A DNA stretch of 64,000 nt from the NCBI RefSeq assembly GCF_000698125.1, contig NZ_BAXA01000001.1, positions 62,001-126,000 of the forward strand. Direction: 5' to 3'. The notes under the pieces were generated by a model, which saw only the letters and a program-made list of their open reading frames with translations, was not told where the DNA came from and ran no database searches. Shown in pieces: positions 9,400-17,546 of the stretch. Position numbers and translations under genes: made by a program. The DNA comes from Geomicrobium sp. JCM 19038 (GTDB lineage: Bacteria; Bacillota; Bacilli; Bacillales; Marinococcaceae). The number at the start of each line of letters is the position of its first letter. The stretch's first letter is position 1.

Positions 9400-10092
9400 G
9401 TGAAAATCGGTATTATTGGAGCTATGGAAGAAGAAGTTCGTACAATCGCCGCGAATTTAGAGAATCGTAAGGAACAAGAAATTGCTGGTTGTTATTTTTA
9501 TGAGGGTAATTTATACGGCAAAGAAGTTATTCTTATGCAATCAGGAATCGGAAAGGTAAACGCTGCCATCGGTACGACATTGATGATTGAGTTGTATAAG
9601 CCTGATGTTGTCGTGAACAGTGGGGTTGCTGGTGGGTTGGATCGCACGATGAGTGTTGGCGATTTAGTGATTTCGACAGAAGTTCGTTACAATGACGTTG
9701 ATGCGACAGTCTTTGGATACGAGTTCGGCCAAGTGCCAGCCATGCCAGCTGCTTATAAGGCAGATGAGAAGACGCACGAAGCGGTTCTTGCTGCTGCAAA
9801 GAAAAACCGAATTGACGTGAAATCAGGCCTCGTCTTATCTGGAGATTCGTTTATGAATGATGAAGAGCGAATTGCGATGATTAAAGAAGCGTTTCCTGAT
9901 GCATTATGTACGGAGATGGAAGCAGGGGCTATTGCACAAGTGGCGCATCGTTTCGGGTGTCCATTCCTCATTATCCGCGCTTTAAGTGACATCGCAGGGG
10001 ACGAGGCAATTCACTCGTATGAATCGTTCTTAGATACGACGGCCAAAATTTCTGCAGACCTTGTACAAACGATCATTCAAGATTTGCAATAA
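9400..10092 (+). CDS. mtnN: 5'-methylthioadenosine/S-adenosylhomocysteine nucleosidase
   Basis: Hydrolyses methylthioadenosine and S-adenosylhomocysteine, feeding methionine salvage and removing SAM by-products. The start KIGIIGAMEEEV carries the catalytic Glu, VVNSGVAGGLD follows in the middle, SGDSFM is present, and TEMEAGAIAQVA has the ribose-binding Met-Glu. GTG at 9400 is favoured because AGAGAGG lies at proper distance; an upstream in-frame ATG (9391) would abut that site. In B. subtilis mtnN is followed by mccA and mccB; here yrhC follows directly. Confidence 0.93.
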   Translation: MKIGIIGAMEEEVRTIAANLENRKEQEIAGCYFYEGNLYGKEVILMQSGIGKVNAAIGTTLMIELYKPDVVVNSGVAGGLDRTMSVGDLVISTEVRYNDVDATVFGYEFGQVPAMPAAYKADEKTHEAVLAAAKKNRIDVKSGLVLSGDSFMNDEERIAMIKEAFPDALCTEMEAGAIAQVAHRFGCPFLIIRALSDIAGDEAIHSYESFLDTTAKISADLVQTIIQDLQ

Positions 10093-10156
10093 TTACCTGC
10101 TAAAACGCGACTCTTTGCATGCTAGAATGATAGTGACATGCAAGGAGGGCTAATCG

Positions 10157-10390
10157 ATGAAGCAAACGGATCGTAAAACAGTTCGAATTAAAGACTATCA
10201 ACGATTTGCGATGATTTTTCTGATGCTTGCATTGTTTTTATCGGTTGGGTTTTTGTTGCCTGAACCGTCAGAGCAAATGCGAACGTTGCCAGGAATAACC
10301 TTATGGATGACTGCACTCATAGGAGCAATACTTTGTATGGTCGTGAGCCATCGCTTTCAAAGCCAATTAGATAAAGAAAATCAGCAATAA
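10157..10390 (+). CDS. yrhC: YrhC-like small membrane protein
   Basis: 77 residues with two membrane helices (about residues 17-37 and 48-66) and a short charged C-terminal tail. It matches the YrhC family by length, topology and position after the mtnN block. Function unknown. GGAGGG precedes the ATG at good spacing. Confidence 0.75.
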   Translation: MKQTDRKTVRIKDYQRFAMIFLMLALFLSVGFLLPEPSEQMRTLPGITLWMTALIGAILCMVVSHRFQSQLDKENQQ

Positions 10391-10408
10391 AGATATATTC
10401 TTATACAT

Positions 10409-10442
10409 TAAGACCTAATCCATTTACGTGGGTTAGGTCTTA
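10409..10442. terminator. Bidirectional terminator between yrhC and the Nudix gene
   Basis: The arms TAAGACCTAA (10409-10418) and TTAGGTCTTA (10433-10442) are extended by three further pairs. The gene pair converges here, and the hairpin overlaps the stop codon of the minus-strand gene. Confidence 0.75.
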
Positions 10443-11063
10443 CGTTATTTTCAAGAAGTGTTGAAGAATTCGAGCGGTTAACCCCCAAATATGTCGACCT
10501 TCATATTCATAAAAAAGTTCCGGTATGGATGATTTACGAAATTGATAGTCTCGTCCGCCGGCGATTTTTTCGTAAGGGAAGTCGTCCGGTGGATCAGGTG
10601 TAATTGGAATGATAATTTGATCTGGATGTTGATTTCGAAGGCTTGCAATTGGAACTGTGAACAATTCTGCCACTTCTTCGTTAGGGGCTAACGTGACATC
10701 ATCAATCATAAACACGTGGGGATAGACCACAATTCCGTATGCGGTTAACCATCGGTCTAATTCGCCGATATGTGCGGCTTTCGCTCTTGGGATACCTGTT
10801 TCTTCACTTAGCTCACGCACGGCCGCTTCACGTGACGTTAAATCTGACAGCTCCATCTTTCCTCCAGGAAAACAGATGTCTCCAGGTTGTTGGCGCATTT
10901 TTTGGCTACGAACTTGGAAGAGAAGATTAGGCTCACCATTCATGTGCATAATCGGCAAGGCAACCGCAAACTTACGTGCGGTGTCTTCTCCAATAACACC
11001 AGGTAGGCGCTTTCGAAGTGCATTGTAATTGATCATTTCGTCCACTAAAGTCAGCCCTTTCAT
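10440..11063 (-). CDS. Nudix hydrolase, CoA-pyrophosphatase type
   Basis: A Nudix hydrolase with the Nudix box GGKMELSDLTSREAAVRELSEETG (G-x5-E-x7-REUxEExGU pattern, with a two-residue insertion near the start as in CoA pyrophosphatases). The segment LLFQVRSQKMRQQPGDICFPGG is the CoA-type (UPF0035) signature. It likely cleaves CoA or a related pyrophosphate to 3',5'-ADP and 4'-phosphopantetheine. The start is uncertain: ATG 11063 gives 207 residues, ATG 11036 (MINYNALRKRL) gives 198, and neither has a strong ribosome site. The open frame continues to 11216, overlapping the peptidase gene, which I do not believe is used. Confidence 0.85.
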   Translation of the reverse strand: MKGLTLVDEMINYNALRKRLPGVIGEDTARKFAVALPIMHMNGEPNLLFQVRSQKMRQQPGDICFPGGKMELSDLTSREAAVRELSEETGIPRAKAAHIGELDRWLTAYGIVVYPHVFMIDDVTLAPNEEVAELFTVPIASLRNQHPDQIIIPITPDPPDDFPYEKIAGGRDYQFRKSSIPELFYEYEGRHIWGLTARILQHFLKIT

Positions 11064-11148
11064 CGGAATAGTTCTGCAAGAAAGTCGTGCAAATAAAGAC
11101 GATGCGTCATGCAACATGCATGCGCACCGTACTTCTATGTTATGCGTT

Positions 11149-13132
11149 TTATACGTATTTTTCAAACCACATGATGATTTCTTCAAGTCTTTTTTTACGT
11201 AACGTAGGAGGACCACTACGACTTAATTCGTGATTGGCGTTAGGGAAGCGAACAAATTCCGTTTCCTTACCGAGATGTTTAAGCGTAATAAACCATTGCT
11301 CGGCTTGTTCAATTGGACAGCGATAATCAAGTTCTCCGTGTAAGATCAGAAGCGGTGTTTCCACGTCTTTAGCAAACTTTAACGGTGAATGATTCCACAG
11401 TTTTTCTGGATCTTCATGTAAGTGAGCACCAATTTCCCACTCTGTAAAGTAAAATCCGATATCACTAACACCGTAGAAGCTAAGCCAGTTCGAGATTGAG
11501 CGCTGAGTAACGGCTGCTTTAAAGCGATTCGTCTTCGTGACAATCCAGTTCGTCATAAAGCCACCATAGCTTCCTCCTGTAACGCCGAGGCGGTCGACAT
11601 CAATCCAATCGACGGATTCAATCGTTTGATCGACAGCAGACATAATGTCCCGGTAGTCATCACCACCGTAATCTCCTCGTACAAGATCAACAAAGGTTTG
11701 GCCATAGCCATAACTTCCTCGAGGGTTCGTATACAATACACCGTATCCTTTTCCTGCAAGAGCTTGTAACTCATGAAAAAAGGCATATCCGTACATCGCA
11801 TGCGGGCCACCGTGGATTTCTGTAATGAGTGGGTATTTTTCTCCTTCTTTGAAATCATATGGCTTTAAAAGCCAGCCTTCAATGGTTGTTCCATCATGGG
11901 CAGTAAAGGAGAGTGTGGTCGGTTCTATAAGCTTTACATCTTCTAGTAATGATTGATTAATCTCAGTTAATCGCTTTGGTGCTTCTTCACTGAGAAGGTA
12001 ATAATCACCTGGTTCAGTTGGAAAACTAATACCTGCAATGACTTCGTCTTGTACGTGATTGTAATGAAAATCAAAGACGTGAGCATCTTCTAAAAATACG
12101 GGTTGCAACGATTGATTTAAGTCGATCGTGTATAGCCCAGTTCGACCGTTACTACTCGCTGTAATGTACAGAGTGTCGTTTGTTTTCCATAGAAAGCCTG
12201 GGCTACTGCTGCCGCTATTAAAATCAGAAATCATACTATCTGGAAACTGCATGTCATAGTCTTTTGTCAGATTTATGGTATTGCCATCTTTAACGACATA
12301 TAATTCGTTTTGAGTCGCACCTGCATGCGTTTTTGTATTGCCGACGTAAGCAAACGATTGCCCATCTTGTGACCACGCAGGGAGGCCGTAGGTTCCTTTT
12401 CCGTCTGTCACTTGTTTGCTCTTATGTGTCTCTAAATCAAGCTGATAGACGTCACTAACGAGCTCATAGTCGCTGTAACGATTGGCAGTGTAGCTAATGA
12501 CGTTTCCGTTTGGGTGCCAGCTACTTGCATTGCGGTCGTAATCTTCTTTCGTTAGTTGCGTAGTTTCTCTCGTATCAATGGTGTATAAGAACAATTGCAG
12601 AACCGTATCATCATGAAAGCCTTTTGCATCGGATTTGTATTTTAGTCTTGTTACGCGAAGAGGTTCTTTTGCCTTCTTTTCCTGTGCTTCTTTTTTTCTC
12701 TTCTCGTGTGCGTTCGCCTTCGTTATAGACGATTGTGCCTGTAGCGACAGGTGCACTAAATAAAAGCTGTTGACCGTCGGGAGACCAAATTGGTGCACCA
12801 GCACCGTGACGTAAAAAGGTTAATTGTTGAGGCTCCCCACCTGTTGTCGGCATCATCCACAGCTGGGACGTACCACTACGATTTGATAGGAAAACGACAG
12901 ATTTTCCATCTGGTGAGTAATGAGGGTTATGATCTTTTACATCACCAAATGTCCACGCATGGCTAATCGCTTGTTCTTGCAATTGTCCAACGTATAAATG
13001 ACTATTGTAAGACTCTTGTTCGTTAACAGAGGTTTGTACATATATGTATTGATTGCCATCTGGATGAATTTGGATGTCAGAAATACGTTTTAATTCTGAC
13101 AAATCATTAATCGTAAGTGCTCGCTTTTCCAT
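11149..13132 (-). CDS. S9 family prolyl oligopeptidase/acylaminoacyl-peptidase, YuxL-like (frameshifted at 12691-12697)
   Basis: A serine peptidase of family S9. The first ~300 residues form a WD40/TolB-type beta-propeller with repeated SPDGK, SQDG and WHPNG blades. The C-terminal alpha/beta hydrolase domain shows the nucleophile GGSYGGFMTN, the Asp in HGELDYRCP and the His in NANHELSRSG. The two halves are joined by removing one T from the seven-T run (an extra A on the coding strand). This gives 660 residues against 657 for B. subtilis YuxL. It is one of two lesions outside the YVTN region that look like insertions. AAGGGGA precedes ATG 13132. Confidence 0.88.
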
Positions 13133-13339
13133 TTATCATGTCCCCTTCAAAAATAAAGTCAATTCACACTAGTTCTCATTTTAAAAGAAGAGATGTCTCA
13201 TGACAACGGTTATTTAGAAAGTCGAAATAAAATTTTCGTTCATTTACACGAAAAACTCTTCACATCGATTTGTTCGTGCTCGAATATCCTCCAGTCGTGA
13301 TTGCATAAGTTTATACACGATAGGTCGAGGAGGCAGAGG

Positions 13340-13936
13340 ATGAATTCATATTGTAATGAAGTTTTATTACACGATATTTCATTAGAACATCAGATGCGTT
13401 CACAGGTGGATATAGAGACGCTAGTTGAAAGCATTCAGCTAACAGGGATTGTAACACCATTAATCGTTGAAAAAGCAAGTGAACATGATTATATCCTCAT
13501 AGATGGTCATCGCCGTTACGAAGCATTGCAGCTGCTCGGAATAACGAGCGTCCAATGCTTAATCTATCCAATCACAAGTGCAGGAAATCGATTGTTACGC
13601 CAGTTACTGCTTGGCCTCAATTCAAAGTCGCTAACGAAAAACACGATGATTCAATTGATTGTCAATTGGTTAGATGCGGCTCAAGAAGAAAAGGACGCTC
13701 AGTTGAAGAGGTTGTATTTAACGAACAAGGTGAAAGGCAAACCGTCCGATCAATGGATCCGCAATTTGAACGTACATCAAGATTTGAAGAATTTCCTGAT
13801 CCATAATTACCGAGAAAACAAAATTGAAGTTGAAACATTGCAAGTCGTTGCGACAGTCAGTGCGTTACCAGGATTTCGTGAGCTCGATAATCGCGTGAAA
13901 TTGAAAGTCGTCGAAATTCTTGTGAATGAATTCTAA
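13340..13936 (+). CDS. Orphan ParB/sulfiredoxin-domain protein
   Basis: 198 residues. The N-terminal half is a ParB-type nucleotide-binding domain: DIETLVESIQLTGIVTPLIV, then YILIDGHRRYEALQLLG. The usual CTPase motif GxRR is present as GHRRY. The C-terminal half lacks a recognisable ParB centromere-binding helix-turn-helix or dimerisation tail; it is helical, with LTKNTMIQLIV and a late LKVVEILVNEF. No parA or replication gene is nearby, so chromosome partitioning is unlikely. It could be a regulator or mobile-element remnant. GAGGAGG precedes the ATG well. Exact role unknown. Confidence 0.7.
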   Translation: MNSYCNEVLLHDISLEHQMRSQVDIETLVESIQLTGIVTPLIVEKASEHDYILIDGHRRYEALQLLGITSVQCLIYPITSAGNRLLRQLLLGLNSKSLTKNTMIQLIVNWLDAAQEEKDAQLKRLYLTNKVKGKPSDQWIRNLNVHQDLKNFLIHNYRENKIEVETLQVVATVSALPGFRELDNRVKLKVVEILVNEF

Positions 13937-14050
13937 CGCATACGATTTCTTAAGGACTTAATGATATTGTAAAGAGGATATGTAAATAATTACAAAATAC
14001 CCATTAAAAGAGAATGGTTTAAGGGGCGGTCTATTTTAGGAGTAACCGCA

Positions 14051-14983
14051 ATGTTTACCACCGTTCAATTTCGTGGTCAACACCAACACCAGAACCGCCA
14101 ATACCATCTATTTGTGGGAAGGTGTACGTGGCGAATCAGTTCGGTAGATCAGTTAGTGTTATGGATACAGTTACGGGTCAGGTGATGACAACGATTGACT
14201 TGAATGGGATTCCTCTATATTGGTTATGATTCCAATACAAACTGAATTTTTGTCTCTTTAGCATGTATCATTGAACTCGTCATTATTGATCCTGACACAC
14301 ATACAATTACGGATCAAATTCAGGTAAATGTAACAACACTTAGCGAGGTACTATTTAATTCGAGTTTATATTTTTATTATGTTGTGTCTCCAGGAAATAA
14401 TGAAATTTTCGTTTATGATGGAACGACGTTTGAGGAAGTTGGGCGAGTTAATGTAGCAGTTCCTGTCTCTTTAGCGATTGATAATAACATGGGTCTAGTT
14501 TATGCGCCAGCTACCCGGTCAACTTATGTGTCTGTGATAAACGGAAGTGCAGAAATTGCACAAATCGTTGTCGGGGCAGCTGGGAATGACCCAGTAGAAA
14601 TTGCTTTAAATTCAACGACGAGACGCGCCTATGTATCGTTACGAGGAAATAACAGCATTGCCGTCATAGACACAGTTACGAATACAATTATTACAACGAT
14701 CCCTTTGGGATTGATATTAATCCGGTTACGATTAAAGTGTATGTGACTTTAACGAATGGTGAGTTTGTCGAAACTGATTGGGTTACAAACACGGTCACGA
14801 ATCGAATTCAGGTGAGTAATTATTCTAGATCAGTTGTCATTGACTATGAACGAAACATTGCCTATGTTGCAACATCGATGAAAATACTGTTCGACAATTG
14901 ATCTAACAACATTTTCCGTAATTCAAACGACTGAAGTGGGTAGAGCGCCAAGGAGACTAGCGCTATATCATTACGAATGCTAG
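14051..14983 (+). pseudogene. YVTN-type beta-propeller protein, heavily broken
   Basis: Fragments in all three frames join into one YVTN/SMP30-like propeller of about 310 residues: GKVYVANQFGRSVSVMDTVTG, then LVIIDPDTHTITDQI, IFVYDGTTFEEVG, AYVSLRGNNSIAVIDTVTN, SVVIDYERNIAYVATS and finally STIDLTTFSVIQTTEVGRAP. TAGGAGT precedes the ATG at 14051. At least six lesions are needed to read it: losses near 14053, 14705 and twice near 14885, a shift near 14210, and an in-frame TGA near 14250. That is far denser than elsewhere in the window, so real decay is possible. Such proteins are usually surface or exosporium proteins; the role here is unknown. Confidence 0.7.
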
Positions 14984-15142
14984 TAAAAACAGAGAGACAC
15001 CGATCAGGAAAGGGGCTTTTTGTGATGAGGAGGTTTTATGTTTCCTCACAATACATCTCTGTACATGAGTGTATAAGTTCACACAATTTTACGTTTATCG
15101 AGGTATTTATGAAGTCGTAAAAACATCTTTCCCAAATGTGTC

Positions 15143-15171
15143 ACCACCCAAGCTGTGTGTCGCATAGGATG
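15143..15171 (+). promoter_or_regulatory. Possible sporulation (sigma-K-type) promoter before sigK
   Basis: An AC-type -35 at 15143 and GCATAGGAT around 15162-15170 resemble the sigma-K consensus (AC, about 16-17 bases, GCATANNNTA), about 30 bases before the sigK start. B. subtilis sigK is transcribed by sigma-E and then by sigma-K itself. The match is partial, so confidence is low. Confidence 0.3.
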
Positions 15172-15199
15172 AGTTGAGGTGACTTGGGGAGGGATTACT

Positions 15200-15910
15200 A
15201 TGTCTGGAATTCTTGCAGGCGCTGCATTGCTTATTAAGCAATTGATGATGTTCGTATCGTACGTGAAGAATCACGCGTTCCCGCAGCCGCTTTCTAAAGA
15301 AGAAGAGAAAGAATGTCTTGAGAAGATGAAAGAAGGGGATGAAGAAGCCCGTAACAAGTTAATTGAACATAATTTACGACTAGTAGCGCACATCGTAAAG
15401 AAATTTGAAAGTACGAAAGAAGACACAGAAGACTTAATCTCCATTGGAACGATCGGACTGATAAAAGGAATTGAAAGCTATTCCCCGAACAAAGGGACGA
15501 AGCTTGCGACATATGCAGCACGTTGTATTGAGAATGAGATCCTCATGCACTTACGTTCGTTGAAAAAGGTACGTAAAGATGTTTCCATTAATGAACCCAT
15601 CGGAGCGGATAAAGAAGGTAATGAATTAAGTTTACTCGAAATCCTTCAAGACGACGCCCCTGATGTTGTTGAAGCGCTGCAGCTTAAAATGGAGAAAAAA
15701 CAAATTTATGAGTGTATACATGTATTAACCGATCGAGAAAAAGAAGTCGTCATAGGTAGGTTTGGTCTTGGGGAAGACGAGGAACGAACGCAAAGGGAGA
15801 TTGCGAAGGATTTAGGCATATCAAGGAGCTATGTATCCCGAATTGAAAAACGAGCCTTATTAAAGCTATTCCAAGCGTTCTATAAGAAACAAAAGGGAGA
15901 GCAAGTCTAA
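15200..15910 (+). CDS. sigK: RNA polymerase sporulation sigma factor sigma-K (intact, no skin element)
   Basis: A 236-residue late mother-cell sigma factor. The hydrophobic N-terminal pro-sequence (about the first 20 residues, [21 protein letters not shown]) is the part removed by SpoIVFB in B. subtilis. Region 2 ([46 protein letters not shown]) and region 4 ([22 protein letters not shown]) are complete. The reading frame is continuous, so no skin-type excision is required. GGGAGGG precedes ATG 15200. Terminator downstream. Confidence 0.95.
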   Translation: MSGILAGAALLIKQLMMFVSYVKNHAFPQPLSKEEEKECLEKMKEGDEEARNKLIEHNLRLVAHIVKKFESTKEDTEDLISIGTIGLIKGIESYSPNKGTKLATYAARCIENEILMHLRSLKKVRKDVSINEPIGADKEGNELSLLEILQDDAPDVVEALQLKMEKKQIYECIHVLTDREKEVVIGRFGLGEDEERTQREIAKDLGISRSYVSRIEKRALLKLFQAFYKKQKGEQV

Positions 15911-15918
15911 AGAAAGAG

Positions 15919-15956
15919 AAAAGGACAGAGCCGAGTCATCGGCCTGTCCTTTTTTA
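15919..15956. terminator. Bidirectional terminator between sigK and hbs
   Basis: The arms AAAAGGACAG...GCCGA and TCGGC...CTGTCCTTTT pair with one bulged A and are followed by a T-run. A-runs on the other side make it usable from both converging genes. Confidence 0.85.
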
Positions 15957-15970
15957 ACGCTATAAGTAAA

Positions 15971-16246
15971 CTATTCGTTAACAGCGTCTTTAAGTTGCTT
16001 TCCTGGGCGGAATGCAGGGTTCTTAGTTGCTGGGATTTCAATCTCATCACCAGTTTGTGGGTTACGTCCCTTGCGAGAAGCACGCTCACGTACTTCAAAG
16101 CTTCCGAAACCAACTAGTTGAACTTTGTCACCAGTTTTAAGCGTGTCAGTAATGTTGTCGAATACTGCGTCTACAGCTTTTGAAGCTTCTTTTTTGGAAA
16201 GATCTGCGTGTTCTGCAACAGCATTGATCAAATCAGTCTTATTCAT
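15971..16246 (-). CDS. hbs: DNA-binding protein HU (HBsu type)
   Basis: A 91-residue nucleoid protein that bends and packages DNA as a homodimer. The family signature is complete: [19 protein letters not shown], then [21 protein letters not shown] with the DNA-inserting Pro in the beta-arm, and [16 protein letters not shown] at the end. Its own consensus promoter lies upstream. In B. subtilis hbs sits elsewhere, near mtrA; here it is downstream of the mrp operon on the same strand, so it could be the main hbs or a paralog. Confidence 0.95.
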   Translation of the reverse strand: MNKTDLINAVAEHADLSKKEASKAVDAVFDNITDTLKTGDKVQLVGFGSFEVRERASRKGRNPQTGDEIEIPATKNPAFRPGKQLKDAVNE

Positions 16247-16290
16247 TGAAATAACTCCCTTTCATTACAGTTTAATCCGGGTACACTACA

Positions 16291-16319
16291 AATTTACTCA
16301 TGAAACCTTGCTATGTCAA
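16291..16319 (-). promoter_or_regulatory. Sigma-A promoter of hbs
   Basis: On the minus strand TTGACA (16314-16319) and TAAATT (16291-16296) have an exact 17-base spacer, 45 bases before the hbs start. This near-consensus promoter fits an abundant nucleoid protein. Confidence 0.8.
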
Positions 16320-16414
16320 GTGTTCAAGGGATATTTAAGCCAATTGAAGTGATTAAAACCAGTATTGCCGAGTTTGAATCATTTCAATCGTATGCCCGAT
16401 AACTCTCTAAATAC

Positions 16415-16797
16415 TTATCGCGTAGAGATTTCTTCAGCCTTTGAATTGTCTCGCTCTGGCTTAAGTTCCTCCGGATAGCTATCGTGTAGTTCGTCGAATT
16501 GTGTGTTCTCCCATAATTCAACACCGATGCGGTGTGCGGACCTTGAAATAATCATTGCGGCAACAGGTGCCGTCAAAAAAACGAATAAAATCGTGAAAAA
16601 GAGTGAAAAGAGGAGCGTTCCTCTGCCCATAAACGTAATAAATGTTCCTATGATGATTAAGATTACACCGAGTGTAGCACTTTTTGTAGCTGCGTGCATA
16701 CGCCCGTAAATGTCTTTGAGGCGTATGATCCCAAGCGAACCTATTAAGCTTAGTAGCAACCGCCAATGATGAATATACTAATGAGAATCTCGATCAA
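16415..16797 (-). CDS. mrpG: Mrp antiporter subunit G (frameshifted near 16758)
   Basis: The last subunit of the Mrp Na+/H+ antiporter: three membrane helices plus an acidic C-terminal tail. The conserved core GIIRLKDIYGRMHAATKSATLGV is present. The open frame as sequenced begins at LLLSLIGSLG. Adding one T at the TT pair near 16758 joins it to an upstream start, TTG at 16797, giving IEILISIFIIGGLLLSLIGSLG. The repaired length is 127 residues, compared with about 124 in B. subtilis. It overlaps the end of mrpF by 20 bases. Confidence 0.85.
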
Positions 16798-17062
16798 TGA
16801 CGACACCTCTTTCTAAGAATTTTGCAAGAGCTACGGAACCGATAAATGCTAGAATTCCGATAATCATCGTAACTTCTACATAGGCAGTTGAATCTTGTTG
16901 GATCATAATAATGCATATCAAACCAATTAAATTGAGACCAAATGAGTCAAGTGCAACAATTCGGTCTGAAGTTGTGGGACCGATTAACGCACGAATTAAA
17001 CAAAGACCGATTGAGATGGACAAGATCACGAGACCAATATCCATAACTAGCTCAAACATCAC
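16778..17062 (-). CDS. mrpF: Mrp antiporter subunit F
   Basis: A 94-residue subunit with three membrane helices. The central IRALIGPTTSDRIVALDSFGLN is the conserved MrpF loop and helix 2; the Asp in this region is conserved. The gene overlaps mrpE by four bases and mrpG by 20, typical of the tightly coupled mrp operon. In B. subtilis MrpF alone also carries cholate efflux activity. Confidence 0.92.
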   Translation of the reverse strand: MMFELVMDIGLVILSISIGLCLIRALIGPTTSDRIVALDSFGLNLIGLICIIMIQQDSTAYVEVTMIIGILAFIGSVALAKFLERGVVIDRDSH

Positions 17063-17541
17063 TCGCCCACCTCCCTTATGGCACGTTCAAAACTATTCGT
17101 GATGTCGTCAATTACTTTCTGTCTGTCATCGACGTGCATGCTATGGATATATAGCGTCCTTGCATCGGATGAATAGTCCATTGTTAATGTTCCTGGAGTT
17201 AATGTGACGAGCATAGAGAGGACAGTAATTTCCCAATCATACTTTAACGTCGTTGGTACAGCTATAATTCCAGGCTTGATGTCTTTATTTAGCCGAGGAT
17301 TTAGTACAATCTTGATCATGTCGTAATTAGCTGTGACGAGCTCTTTAATAAACAAGCCGACTAATTTAGTGAGTGCCCATACTTTTCTCATGTAGAAGGT
17401 TTGATTGAGTGCACCTCTTAAAAAGTATACAATGATCGCTCCAATTACAAAGCCGATGAGTAAATCGGAACTATGATAACTTTGTTGTAAAGAAGCCCAA
17501 AGTAGCATGATTAAGATGTTAATTAGAAATTGAAATCCCAT
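17059..17541 (-). CDS. mrpE: Mrp antiporter subunit E
   Basis: 160 residues, with two to three N-terminal membrane segments and a cytoplasmic C-terminal domain. The conserved strings NYDMIKIVLNPRLNKDIKPGI, LLSMLVTLTPGT-like (here VLSMLVTLTPGTLTMDYS) and LYIHSMHVDD are typical of MrpE. The gene lies five bases after mrpD. Its full length agrees with the family. Confidence 0.93.
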   Translation of the reverse strand: MGFQFLINILIMLLWASLQQSYHSSDLLIGFVIGAIIVYFLRGALNQTFYMRKVWALTKLVGLFIKELVTANYDMIKIVLNPRLNKDIKPGIIAVPTTLKYDWEITVLSMLVTLTPGTLTMDYSSDARTLYIHSMHVDDRQKVIDDITNSFERAIREVGE

Positions 17542-17546
17542 ATGAT

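Noticed and set aside
11064-11216. N-terminal extension of the Nudix protein
   Set aside because: It overlaps the end of the S9 peptidase gene, has no family similarity and no ribosome site at its start.
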